64,000 nt of DNA. Origin: Cochleicola gelatinilyticus (GTDB lineage Bacteria > Bacteroidota > Bacteroidia > Flavobacteriales > Flavobacteriaceae). The notes under the pieces were generated by a model that saw only the letters and a program-made list of their open reading frames with translations, searched no databases and had not been told where the DNA came from. The translations under genes and the position numbers were made by a program. Position 1 is the stretch's first letter; every line of letters starts with the position of its first letter. This document shows, one piece after another, positions 26,697 through 34,868 of the stretch. The DNA lies in the NCBI RefSeq assembly GCF_001637325.1, contig NZ_LRXL01000045.1, positions 248,001 through 312,000 of the forward strand. Reading direction: 5' to 3'.

Positions 26697-27518
26697 CTAA
26701 CTTTTTCTGAAGGTTGTTACACCATATTTACGTGCTTCTGCTTTAGCTTCGGGAGCCCAACCTGTAATATTTCTAATTCGTGTATCACTAGATGGGTGTG
26801 TACTTAGAAACTCCGCTGGAGCACCTCCTGCTTGTTGTTTCATTCGTTGCCATAATTCTGCTGCTACGATAGGATCATATCCTGCAATAGCCATTAAAGT
26901 TAACCCAATTCGATCTGCTTCGGTTTCATGGCTTCTGCTAAAAGGAAGCATAATTCCAACCTGAGAGCCAATTCCATAGGCCTGATTAAAAATCCCTTGC
27001 TTTTTAGGATCACTGCTTAGCGCTATATTTCCTGCTACAGCACCCAATTCTTGTAATTGTCCAGCACTCATACGTTGCTGTCCGTGATTTGCTAAAGCAT
27101 GTGCTACTTCATGTCCCATTACCGCAGCAACTCCAGCTTCATTTTGAGTTACGGGAAGAATTCCTGTATAAAAAACAATTTTCCCTCCAGGCATACACCA
27201 CGCATTTACCGCATCATCTTGAACGAGATTGTATTCCCATGAATAATCTTTTAAATATCCAGAGTATCCATTTGCTGTAAGCCATCGCTCAGCAGCAGTG
27301 GAAATTTTTTGTCCAACATTTGAAATCATTTTAGCATCTGAAGTACCTCTCACTACCTTATTTTCTGAAAGAAATTGATCGTATTGTTGAAAAGCCATTG
27401 GAAGGATCTGTGAATTGGGCACCAAGGCTAATGTTTTTTTCCCTGTAAAAGGATTTTGTGCGCAAGCAACCATTAATAGGGTGACTGCAAGGATGGATAG
27501 TGTTTGTTTAAATTTCAT
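26697..27518 (-). CDS. M48 family zinc metallopeptidase lipoprotein
   Basis: A 273-residue lipoprotein with lipobox LLMVAC (Cys19) and the zinc motif HEVAH (His136, Glu137, His140). A third ligand is provided by SRSHETEADRIGL near residue 198. The fold resembles periplasmic M48C peptidases such as LoiP and BepA, which degrade or help assemble outer-membrane proteins. Typical blocks are AWCMPGGKIVFYTG and LSTHPSSDTRIRNI. Probably anchored in the outer membrane, facing the periplasm. Monocistronic with its own terminator. Confidence 0.9.
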   Translation of the reverse strand: MKFKQTLSILAVTLLMVACAQNPFTGKKTLALVPNSQILPMAFQQYDQFLSENKVVRGTSDAKMISNVGQKISTAAERWLTANGYSGYLKDYSWEYNLVQDDAVNAWCMPGGKIVFYTGILPVTQNEAGVAAVMGHEVAHALANHGQQRMSAGQLQELGAVAGNIALSSDPKKQGIFNQAYGIGSQVGIMLPFSRSHETEADRIGLTLMAIAGYDPIVAAELWQRMKQQAGGAPAEFLSTHPSSDTRIRNITGWAPEAKAEARKYGVTTFRKS

Positions 27519-27685
27519 TTTGTTACTTATTTTCGTTGGAATAAATATAGTTATATCCTTTTAGTATTCTCTTAAAATTATTTTAAAACAATTTCGTGTC
27601 AGAAGGACATAAAATTCGCACAAAATTAGTCAGATTATTAAAGTTGGAATGAATTTTGAAGATTCTTTTTAAAAACATACATCTT

Positions 27686-28168
27686 ATGAAAAATCTACTT
27701 TTAGTATTATCTCTTACAACTGCATTTCTTTTCTCGTCTTGTACTAAAGAAACTACCGTTGTAGAGGAACAATTATTTTTAGCACAAACGTTCGAGGTTA
27801 CTACGACGCTTTCTTTTAATTCTAATTCGAACCTCTATCAATCACAGCGATTTACATATCCGTTCGAAGTATTTGAAAGTGATGCGGTACTTGCATATCG
27901 TTTAGAAGATATCGATGAAGATGGATTTGATGTATGGACCCAATTACCACAAAATTTTTATTTGGCAAATGGTGACATCGTTCAATACCTACACCTTCAA
28001 ACTTTTGTAGATGTTCAGATTTTATTGGATGGTGATTATGACCCAGACACTTTACCTTTATTTTTAACAGACAACCAAACATTTCGTTTTGTAGTAGTTC
28101 CATCTGAATTTGCCGATGCAAATATGTCTATGGATGAAGCGATTGAAACCTTCGACCTTCAATTCTAA
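27686..28168 (+). CDS. Small lipoprotein, unknown function
   Basis: A 160-residue lipoprotein with signal MKNLLLVLSLTTAFLFSSC and lipobox ending at Cys19; the start was set at ATG 27686 rather than a TTG ten codons upstream. The mature region is acidic and beta-like, with TTLSFNSNSNLYQSQRFTYP and a conspicuous DIDEDGFDVWTQLPQNFYL segment. I recognise no domain. The gene is alone; the roughly 190 bases behind it, up to the msrB start, are AT-rich and contain no evident terminator or RNA gene. Confidence 0.7.
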   Translation: MKNLLLVLSLTTAFLFSSCTKETTVVEEQLFLAQTFEVTTTLSFNSNSNLYQSQRFTYPFEVFESDAVLAYRLEDIDEDGFDVWTQLPQNFYLANGDIVQYLHLQTFVDVQILLDGDYDPDTLPLFLTDNQTFRFVVVPSEFADANMSMDEAIETFDLQF

Positions 28169-28359
28169 GTAAATAGTTTCAGAGGCTATAATAAATACTT
28201 AAATTGAAGTTAAATAGTATCTTATTCCGTTAGGTTCAAGAAAAAATTCGACATAATTTTATGTTATATCATGATTTCAGAGGTAGATTAAAAATTGAGA
28301 TCAAGTAAAAAACAAAGAATATAGCATTGAAATTGTTGAATTATAAATCAAATCAAGAA

Positions 28360-28845
28360 ATGAAAAAAATAGTAGTATTACTTGCTGCTTTTGCATTGTT
28401 TAGCTGTAAAAGTAAAGCACAGGAAGAAAAGAAAGATCAGGATTTTAAAGTTAGTAAAACTGAAGCCGAATGGAAGGCTGAACTTTCTCCAGAAGAATTT
28501 TATGTGCTTCGAGAAGCTGGAACAGAACGTCCTTTCTCAAGTGAATTAAATAAAGAATATTCGAAAGGAACCTTTGTTTGTGCTGCGTGTAAAACACCAC
28601 TTTTTAAATCTGAAAATAAATTTGACAGTGGTACTGGATGGCCAAGTTTCGATCGTGAGATTGAAGGAAACGTTGCCTATTCAACAGACAAAAAAATTGG
28701 ATACACTCGTAAAGAAGAACATTGTGCTACATGTGGCGGACATTTAGGTCACGTATTTAATGATGGGCCTAAAGAAACTACCGGTTTACGTCATTGCGTA
28801 AATGGAGATGCCTTAGATTTTATACCTGCAGACAATGGAAAATAA
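28360..28845 (+). CDS. msrB: Peptide-methionine (R)-S-oxide reductase, lipoprotein form
   Basis: A 161-residue MsrB with an N-terminal lipoprotein signal (MKKIVVLLAAFALFSC; Cys16). It repairs methionine R-sulfoxide, here in the cell envelope. The zinc site is made of CAAC and CATC pairs; the catalytic Cys lies in RHCVN near the C-terminus. The usual resolving Cys of SGCGWPSF is Thr here (SGTGWPSF), so recycling must use another cysteine or a direct reductant. The start was set at ATG 28360 because it gives the signal peptide. It overlaps the next msrB by 11 bases; the two form an operon. Confidence 0.92.
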   Translation: MKKIVVLLAAFALFSCKSKAQEEKKDQDFKVSKTEAEWKAELSPEEFYVLREAGTERPFSSELNKEYSKGTFVCAACKTPLFKSENKFDSGTGWPSFDREIEGNVAYSTDKKIGYTRKEEHCATCGGHLGHVFNDGPKETTGLRHCVNGDALDFIPADNGK

Positions 28846-29233
28846 AAAATATCCCATTCAGAAAACTGAAGCAGAATGGCGTGCTGAGCTAGGTGATGAA
28901 CGCTATCGTATTCTGCGTGAAAAAGGAACTGAAAGACCACACACGGGTGAGTATAATCTTCATTTCGAAGATGGAGCCTATGTATGTGGAGCTTGTCATA
29001 CACCATTATTTAAAAGTGACAGTAAATTTGAAAGCGGTTGTGGATGGCCTTCGTTCGATGAAGCCATCGATGGTGCAGTGGAATATGTAAAAGATCATAC
29101 CTTTGGAATGGTACGCACCGAAATTCTGTGTTCCAATTGCGGCAGTCATCTAGGTCATGTATTTAATGACGGTCCTACGAAAACCGGACAACGTTTTTGT
29201 GTAAATTCACTATCGGTCGATTTCGAAAATTAA
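28835..29233 (+). CDS. msrB: Peptide-methionine (R)-S-oxide reductase, cytoplasmic form
   Basis: A 132-residue MsrB without a signal peptide, hence cytoplasmic. Zinc pairs CGAC and CSNC, resolving Cys in SGCGWPSF, and catalytic Cys in RFCVN are all present, so it is a standard two-cysteine enzyme regenerated by thioredoxin. It is a tandem paralogue of the lipoprotein form and is translated from the same message (11-base overlap). The pair appears to protect two compartments. Confidence 0.95.
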   Translation: MENKKYPIQKTEAEWRAELGDERYRILREKGTERPHTGEYNLHFEDGAYVCGACHTPLFKSDSKFESGCGWPSFDEAIDGAVEYVKDHTFGMVRTEILCSNCGSHLGHVFNDGPTKTGQRFCVNSLSVDFEN

Positions 29234-29362
29234 TAAACTTAATAGTTTTAATAGGCATTATTTTCTGGTTATTACTAGGATCTGATGCCTTTTTGTTTTT
29301 CAAATAGTTTTGAAACATAGGGTTTTGTGATTTTCCTTTTTAGAATTGGTGCTTGTAACATA

Positions 29363-29377
29363 CATTTCGTAAATTCG
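29363..29377 (+). promoter_or_regulatory. Putative lpdA promoter with CATTTCGTA motif
   Basis: CATTTCGTAAATTC followed by G, containing a TAnnTTCG -7 variant 31 bases before the lpdA ATG; a TTG at 29346-29348 could be the -33 element. The 14-base core is shared with the aldo/keto reductase upstream region. Confidence 0.45.
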
Positions 29378-29407
29378 TAGCTTCAAATCAACGACAAAAT
29401 ACAGACA

Positions 29408-30784
29408 ATGAGCAAATACGACGTAATCGTTTTAGGTAGTGGTCCCGGAGGCTACGTAACGGCTATTCGGGCTTCACAGCTTGGACTTAAAACAGCTATT
29501 ATAGAAAAAGAAAGTTTAGGAGGCGTATGCCTTAACTGGGGTTGTATCCCAACAAAAGCACTGCTTAAAAGTGCTGAAGTATTCGATTATCTTAATCATG
29601 CTGAAGACTACGGCCTTACAGTAAAAGGAGCCGATAAAGACTTCGGAAAAGTGATTGAAAGAAGTCGTGGTGTTGCCGAAGGAATGAGCAAAGGTGTTCA
29701 ATTTCTTATGAAGAAGAATAAAATTGAAGTTATTAAAGGCTTCGGAAAGTTACAGCCAGGTAAGAAAGTTGAAGTGGATGGTACAGTATACAGTGCAGAT
29801 CACATTGTTATTGCAACAGGTGCACGCTCTCGTGAACTTCCTAATTTAAAACAGGACGGAGAAAAAGTGATTGGGTACCGTGAAGCAATGACCCTTAAAA
29901 AACAACCTAAAAGCATGATCGTTGTAGGAAGCGGTGCGATTGGAGTTGAATTTGCACATTTTTACAAAACAATGGGAACGGACGTTACTGTAGTGGAGTT
30001 TTTACCAAATCTGGTTCCATTGGAAGATGAAGATGTTTCAAAGCAATTTGAGCGTTCCTTTAAGAAAGCAGGTATTAAAGTAATGACCAATTCTTCCGTA
30101 GAGAAAGTAGATACGTCTGGGAAATTGGTTAAAGCTACAGTAAAAACTAAGAAAGGGGAAGAAATACTTGAAGCAGAAGTAGTTCTTTCTGCAGTTGGAA
30201 TTGTTGCCAATCTTGAAAATATTGGTCTGGAAGATGTAGGTATTGTAACAGACAAGGGAAAGATCATGGTAAACGACTGGTATCAAACAAATATTCCGGG
30301 ATATTATGCCATCGGGGATGCAGTACCTGGCCCTGCCCTAGCCCACGTGGCTTCTGCCGAAGGTATTTGCTGTGTTGAAAAAATTGCAGGTGCCCATACT
30401 GAAGCAATCGACTACGGAAACATTCCAGGATGTACCTATGCTTCGCCAGAAATTGCAAGTGTTGGAATGACCGAAAAACAAGCAAAAGAAGCTGGATACG
30501 ATTTAAAAGTTGGAAAATTTCCGTTCTCTGCCAGCGGAAAAGCAAGTGCCTCTGGTAAAAAAGATGGTTTTGTAAAAGTTATTTTCGATGCAAAATATGG
30601 AGAATGGTTAGGCTGTCACATGATTGGTGCAGGAGTTACCGATATGATTGCTGAAGCCGTACTTGGGCGTAAACTAGAAACCACAGGACATGAAGTATTA
30701 AAAGCGATTCACCCTCACCCTACGATGAGTGAAGCGGTAATGGAAGCAGTTGCAGATGCTTATGGAGAAGTAATTCATTTATAA
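29408..30784 (+). CDS. lpdA: Dihydrolipoyl dehydrogenase
   Basis: A 458-residue FAD-dependent E3 component that reoxidises dihydrolipoamide of 2-oxoacid dehydrogenases and the glycine cleavage system. FAD-binding GSGPGGYVTA is at residues 10-19; the redox disulfide is Cys41/Cys46 in GGVCLNWGCIPTK; the NAD-binding GSGAIGVEF is near residue 179; the C-terminal HPHPTMSEA carries the catalytic His. Length is normal. Monocistronic, with a strong terminator; none of the E1/E2 genes are nearby. Confidence 0.96.
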   Translation: MSKYDVIVLGSGPGGYVTAIRASQLGLKTAIIEKESLGGVCLNWGCIPTKALLKSAEVFDYLNHAEDYGLTVKGADKDFGKVIERSRGVAEGMSKGVQFLMKKNKIEVIKGFGKLQPGKKVEVDGTVYSADHIVIATGARSRELPNLKQDGEKVIGYREAMTLKKQPKSMIVVGSGAIGVEFAHFYKTMGTDVTVVEFLPNLVPLEDEDVSKQFERSFKKAGIKVMTNSSVEKVDTSGKLVKATVKTKKGEEILEAEVVLSAVGIVANLENIGLEDVGIVTDKGKIMVNDWYQTNIPGYYAIGDAVPGPALAHVASAEGICCVEKIAGAHTEAIDYGNIPGCTYASPEIASVGMTEKQAKEAGYDLKVGKFPFSASGKASASGKKDGFVKVIFDAKYGEWLGCHMIGAGVTDMIAEAVLGRKLETTGHEVLKAIHPHPTMSEAVMEAVADAYGEVIHL

Positions 30785-30802
30785 CATAGGCTTTAGTTCA
30801 AT

Positions 30803-30834
30803 AAAAAATGCGGCTATCAATAGCCGCATTTTTT
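30803..30834. terminator. Bidirectional terminator
   Basis: Perfect 14-bp stem AAAAAATGCGGCTA / TAGCCGCATTTTTT, loop TCAA, between convergent lpdA and aroQ. Confidence 0.93.
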
Positions 30835-30861
30835 ATTTAGAATGTTTTTTTTAGGCTTTTA

Positions 30862-31308
30862 TTATAGGTTTAAAATTCCATCACTTCCTTCTTCAGTTAA
30901 AAAACTTTGAAGCGCCAATTCATAGCTTTGAAGTCCGAAGCCTACAATCACCCCTTTCGTGTTGGGTGCTACAAACGATTTATGACGAAACTCCTCTCTT
31001 TTATACGTATTTGAAATATGAACTTCGACTACTGGAGTTTGTATTGCTTTAACGGCATCTGCAATTCCCACAGAAGTATGTGTATATGCCGCTGCATTTA
31101 AAATAATTCCTTGATACGTATAGCCTACCTCTTGTATCTTGTCGATAAGCTCTCCCTCAATATTAGATTGAAATTGAGATAGCTCAACCTCCTTATATTT
31201 AAATTGAAGAGTAGTAAAAAAATCGTTAAACGTTTCATCTCCGTAAATGTCGTTTTCCCGTTTGCCTAATAAATTTAGATTAGGACCATTGATGATCATT
31301 ATTTTCAT
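30862..31308 (-). CDS. aroQ: 3-dehydroquinate dehydratase, type II
   Basis: A 148-residue shikimate-pathway enzyme converting 3-dehydroquinate to 3-dehydroshikimate. Family signatures: NGPNLNLLGKRENDIYG at the N-terminus (with the catalytic Arg and Tyr of the lid loop), LNAAAYTHTSVGIADA in the middle, and EVHISNTYKREEFRHKS. Length is normal and the enzyme is a cytoplasmic dodecamer in the family. It lies downstream of two outer-membrane protein genes but behind a terminator, so it is separately transcribed. Confidence 0.96.
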   Translation of the reverse strand: MKIMIINGPNLNLLGKRENDIYGDETFNDFFTTLQFKYKEVELSQFQSNIEGELIDKIQEVGYTYQGIILNAAAYTHTSVGIADAVKAIQTPVVEVHISNTYKREEFRHKSFVAPNTKGVIVGFGLQSYELALQSFLTEEGSDGILNL

Positions 31309-31329
31309 AGGGTAAATATAGAAATAAAA

Positions 31330-31354
31330 AAGCAGGAGTTTTTAGCTCCTGCTT
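31330..31354 (-). terminator. Terminator of the barrel protein gene
   Basis: AAGCAGGAG / CTCCTGCTT 9-bp stem with a seven-base loop and TTTTTTATTT on the minus strand. Confidence 0.9.
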
Positions 31355-31377
31355 ATCATATTTTCCTTGTTATAATT

Positions 31378-32010
31378 TTAGAATTTATAACCAACTGATA
31401 ACGATAGTACCGAGTTAGTAAGGTCATCCTCAAAAATTCCGTCTTCCGAATCATTTCCGGCATCATTAACATTGCTTAATCCTAATACATAGCGTGCCTG
31501 AAAGAAAACCCCCATAGGCAAGCGATATGCTGCTCCTATTCCTGCTCCAAGATCAAAACTTGAAAAGTCATCCTTCAAGTCAATTGTAGTTTCCCCTTCA
31601 TTTCCATCTTCATCAATATTAGTTTCAAATTCAGATTTAGCTCTAAAACCGAATTGCGGCCCTCCTTCTAAACTAAATTCGTCTGTCACATAAAATTTTG
31701 CCATTACAGGTATATTGATATAATCTAAAATTAATTTACTTTCAACGGTTGTACCAGCAAATTCATCTTTACGCTGTAACCCCTGCTGAGAGTACAAAAC
31801 CTCAGGTTGAATCGAAAACTTTTCAGTTACAGGAATTTCTACAAGACCACCAACGTGAAATCCTGTTCTTCCATCGGCATCTTCGACATCGTCACCTGTA
31901 AGCTTAGCAAAATTAACTCCTGCTTTTGCACCCATTCTAAAATCTGCCTGAGCAAATGTTGTCGATACTCCAAAAACTGCTACAGCAGCTACTAAAAAAA
32001 CTTTTTTCAT
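31378..32010 (-). CDS. Outer-membrane beta-barrel (porin family) protein
   Basis: A 210-residue exported protein with signal peptide MKKVFLVAAVAVFGVSTTFA. The mature part is an eight-stranded-type small barrel: FRMGAKAGVNFAKLTG at the start, FSIQPEVLYSQQGLQRK, INIPVMAKFYV, LEGGPQFGFRAK and the C-terminal aromatic strand LSLSVGYKF. The domain matches the PorT-like/OmpA-like outer membrane family common in Bacteroidota; ligand unknown. The TATGTTTG box at 32034-32041 could be its -7 promoter element. Paralogue of the next gene. Confidence 0.85.
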   Translation of the reverse strand: MKKVFLVAAVAVFGVSTTFAQADFRMGAKAGVNFAKLTGDDVEDADGRTGFHVGGLVEIPVTEKFSIQPEVLYSQQGLQRKDEFAGTTVESKLILDYINIPVMAKFYVTDEFSLEGGPQFGFRAKSEFETNIDEDGNEGETTIDLKDDFSSFDLGAGIGAAYRLPMGVFFQARYVLGLSNVNDAGNDSEDGIFEDDLTNSVLSLSVGYKF

Positions 32011-32134
32011 AATTTTTTGTTTTAGTTAAGAAGCAAACATACATATTGATTCGACTCAAAAATGCCAATTATCTATTAATTTCTCTTAAAAACATCTTAA
32101 AACCAGTAATTTAAGGTTAAATAGGCTAAATGAA

Positions 32135-32680
32135 TTATAAAAAATTGTACCCTAGAGCAATTGAAAAGACACTGTTTTTCCCTTCTAAACCATCTACTAC
32201 ATCGTTAAGCCCTAATTGATAACGAGCATCAATACGAATACCCAATTCGAAATCGAATCCTACACCGGCGACAGCACTTAAATCGAAGGTTTCTGCTTCT
32301 ATTTGAGATTCAACATCTGCGAGAGCTAGGTCGATGTCATCACTAATTAAAAAACCGAACTGAGGTCCAGCTTGTATATTTAATCCTCGAAATAAATAAT
32401 ATTTTACTACAACTGGTACATTTACATAAGACAGATCGAATTTCGCAGCATCGAATTCTGCACCTTGTTGTGAAAAAAGAACTTCGGGTTGTATTACTAA
32501 GACATCTGTAGGTTTAATTCCTAAAAAAGCGCCGGCAAGAAACCCCGTTTTATTCGAACCATCTCCTGCATCACTAATGTTTGCAAAAGTAGCTCCCCCT
32601 TTAATTCCAAATTCTATTCCTTGTGCGTTACTGTTTAAATACGCACCAAAAATAAAGACCAATACAAATAATTTTTTCAT
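32135..32680 (-). CDS. Outer-membrane beta-barrel (porin family) protein
   Basis: A 181-residue exported protein with signal MKKLFVLVFIFGAYLNSNA. It shares with its neighbour GIKGGATFANISDAGDG, VIQPEVLFSQQGAEFD, NVPVVVKYYLF, IQAGPQFGFLI and a final aromatic strand SIALGYNFL, so the two are tandem paralogues of the same small-barrel family. The second copy lacks the acidic insertion DEDGNEGET of the first. On the minus strand, TTTG, 21 bases, then TACCTTTA (32707-32714) is a plausible promoter, so the two may be transcribed separately. Confidence 0.85.
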   Translation of the reverse strand: MKKLFVLVFIFGAYLNSNAQGIEFGIKGGATFANISDAGDGSNKTGFLAGAFLGIKPTDVLVIQPEVLFSQQGAEFDAAKFDLSYVNVPVVVKYYLFRGLNIQAGPQFGFLISDDIDLALADVESQIEAETFDLSAVAGVGFDFELGIRIDARYQLGLNDVVDGLEGKNSVFSIALGYNFL

Positions 32681-32790
32681 AATAAATAATTTTCAGGTTT
32701 GTCATATAAAGGTACAAAAAATGGTTTTTTTCTTGCAAATGATCTTTCATCTGGTTTCTCAAATTAAAAAAAATATCCTAATATCGTAGA

Positions 32791-33687
32791 ATGAAATGGA
32801 CGCAAGCCTTACAAGAATATCAAGATTATCTTCGTATTGAAAGAGGCCTTTCAAAAAATTCTATTTTAAATTATTCTTTAGATATAAAAAAATTGATTGG
32901 TTGGTTAGAAGAGCATTCGATTCAAACATCGCCCGTAGTAATTACTGAAGAATCTTTACAAGAATTTATTTACACGATAGCTAAAAAAGTTAACCCGCGT
33001 TCTCAGAGCAGGATTATATCGGGTTTACGTGGGTTCTTCAATTATCTCGTTTTTTCAGAATACCGAACTACAAATCCATTGGAACTAATTGAAAGTCCGA
33101 AAATAGGTCGCAAACTACCCGATACGCTTTCCGAAGAAGAAATCGATATGCTCATTAAAAATATCGATCTAAGCAGTTCTCAAGGAGAACGCAACCGTGC
33201 AATCTTAGAAACTTTATATGCATGTGGTTTAAGAGTTTCAGAATTAATATCCTTAAAAACATCAGATCTTTTCTTTGAAGAAGGCTTTATTAAAGTAACT
33301 GGAAAAGGTGATAAAGAGCGTTTTGTCCCTATTGGAGACGGTACTATAAAATTCATCGAATTATACCGGAAAGAAATTCGCGTACATGAACCTATTCAAC
33401 CTTTGGCGCAAGATACTTTATTTTTAAACAGGAGAGGAAATCCTCTTTCTCGTTCTATGATCTTCGTAATTATTAAAGAACTTGTGGTTAAAGCAGGAAT
33501 TCGTAAAACTATTAGTCCGCATACGTTTCGGCATTCGTTTGCGACTCACCTTTTAGAACGGGGAGCCGATTTACGTTCTATTCAACAGATGCTAGGTCAC
33601 GAGAGTATTACTACTACAGAGGTGTACACACATTTGGATAAAAAACACCTTACTTCAGTTTTAAATAATTTTCATCCACGAAAATAA
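32791..33687 (+). CDS. xerD: Site-specific tyrosine recombinase XerD
   Basis: A 298-residue recombinase that resolves chromosome dimers at dif. The N-terminal SAM-like core-binding domain covers residues about 1-95; the catalytic domain follows with Arg148 (CGLRVSEL), Lys172 (GKGDKER), His244 and Arg247 (HTFRHSF), His270 (LGHES) and nucleophile Tyr279 (EVYTHL). All catalytic residues are present. XerD rather than XerC is preferred from overall similarity and from its position beside aroQ, but a XerC assignment cannot be excluded. No dif-like site was recognised nearby. Confidence 0.9.
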   Translation: MKWTQALQEYQDYLRIERGLSKNSILNYSLDIKKLIGWLEEHSIQTSPVVITEESLQEFIYTIAKKVNPRSQSRIISGLRGFFNYLVFSEYRTTNPLELIESPKIGRKLPDTLSEEEIDMLIKNIDLSSSQGERNRAILETLYACGLRVSELISLKTSDLFFEEGFIKVTGKGDKERFVPIGDGTIKFIELYRKEIRVHEPIQPLAQDTLFLNRRGNPLSRSMIFVIIKELVVKAGIRKTISPHTFRHSFATHLLERGADLRSIQQMLGHESITTTEVYTHLDKKHLTSVLNNFHPRK

Positions 33688-33807
33688 GTTTCTATTATAA
33701 CAAATATTTTAGATTACATTTTTTTTTCTGAAACTTCACACCTTTACAACTTCCCATATGGGTTAAATAAACGCTAAAGTGTTTTAATTCTTTTTATGCG
33801 CTTAATT

Positions 33808-33822
33808 CATTTCGTAAATTCT
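33808..33822 (+). promoter_or_regulatory. Putative promoter with CATTTCGTA motif
   Basis: CATTTCGTAAATTC (33808-33821) is 24 bases before the aldo/keto reductase ATG and identical over 14 bases to the element ahead of lpdA. TTTTATG near 33792 could be the -33 region. Confidence 0.4.
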
Positions 33823-33845
33823 TCCGAAGAAAAAAAATAAAAACT

Positions 33846-34793
33846 ATGAAAACACTAGAATTTGAAAATAAAGACCGGATGCATGCCATTGGTTTAGGAA
33901 CTTGGAAAGCAACCGGAAATGACGTAAAAAAAGCTGTGAAAAATGCTCTAGAAATTGGTATCCGACATATAGATACAGCAGCTGCTTATGGAAACGAGTC
34001 TGAAATTGGTGAAGCATTGGCAGAAGTTTTTGAAGAAGGAAAAATTCGAAGAGAAGATGTATTTATTACGTCTAAATTGTGGAATAACGCACATCAAGAA
34101 CGGTCGGTTTTACCTGCACTTCAAGAGAGTTTAAAAAAGCTTCAATTAGATTATCTGGATTTATATTTAATCCACTGGCCAGTCGCCTTTAAAGCTAATG
34201 TAAACCAGCCTTCCTCACCTTCAGATTATCTTTCACTTGAGGAAGTTCCTATTATTGAAACATGGAGAAAAATGGAAGAAGCAAAAGAAAATAGATTGGT
34301 ACGACATATTGGAGTTTCTAATTTCAGTAAAGAAAAATTGAACGATCTTATTTCGAAAGCAACCCATAAACCAGAAATGAATCAAGTGGAGCTGCACCCT
34401 TTATTACAACAGGATGAATTATTAAATTTCTGTAAGAAAGAAGGTGTTTTTATGACTGCATATTCTCCCCTTGGTTCTGGAGATCGATCTAAAAACATGA
34501 AAGGTGAAGACGAACCAAACCTTATGGAGCTTGACACCATTAAAGAAATCGCTAAAAAGAACAATGCTACTCCTGCACAAGTATTAATTTCGTGGCATGC
34601 TCATCGTGGGTGTGGAGTGATCCCAAAATCGACCAGTAAAGATCATATTGAGTTGAACTTTCGAGCAGCAGATCTATCGCTTTCTGAAAAAGAATTAGAA
34701 CAGATTTCAAAATTGGATAAACACTATCGGTTTATAACTGGTAAATTTTTTGAAGAACCTTCTAAAGGTTACGAAAATATTTATGATGAGTAA
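33846..34793 (+). CDS. Aldo/keto reductase
   Basis: A 315-residue NADPH-dependent oxidoreductase of the AKR superfamily ((beta/alpha)8 barrel). The catalytic tetrad regions are visible: Asp in HIDTAAAYG, Tyr in AYGNE, Lys in FITSKLWN and His in YLIHWP; the cofactor site follows with IGVSNFS, AYSPLGSGD and IPKSTSKDHIELN. Probably reduces aldehydes or ketones, exact substrate unknown. Cytoplasmic, monocistronic, ending at a bidirectional terminator. Confidence 0.93.
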   Translation: MKTLEFENKDRMHAIGLGTWKATGNDVKKAVKNALEIGIRHIDTAAAYGNESEIGEALAEVFEEGKIRREDVFITSKLWNNAHQERSVLPALQESLKKLQLDYLDLYLIHWPVAFKANVNQPSSPSDYLSLEEVPIIETWRKMEEAKENRLVRHIGVSNFSKEKLNDLISKATHKPEMNQVELHPLLQQDELLNFCKKEGVFMTAYSPLGSGDRSKNMKGEDEPNLMELDTIKEIAKKNNATPAQVLISWHAHRGCGVIPKSTSKDHIELNFRAADLSLSEKELEQISKLDKHYRFITGKFFEEPSKGYENIYDE

Positions 34794-34816
34794 TCATTAG
34801 GAATTATAATAAAACA

Positions 34817-34849
34817 AAAAATGCCCGAACATTATACTCGGGCATTTTT
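34817..34849. terminator. Bidirectional terminator
   Basis: Perfect 12-bp stem AAAAATGCCCGA / TCGGGCATTTTT with a nine-base loop, between convergent aldo/keto reductase and rny. Confidence 0.92.
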
Positions 34850-34868
34850 AATTTCCTATAAAATGTTT

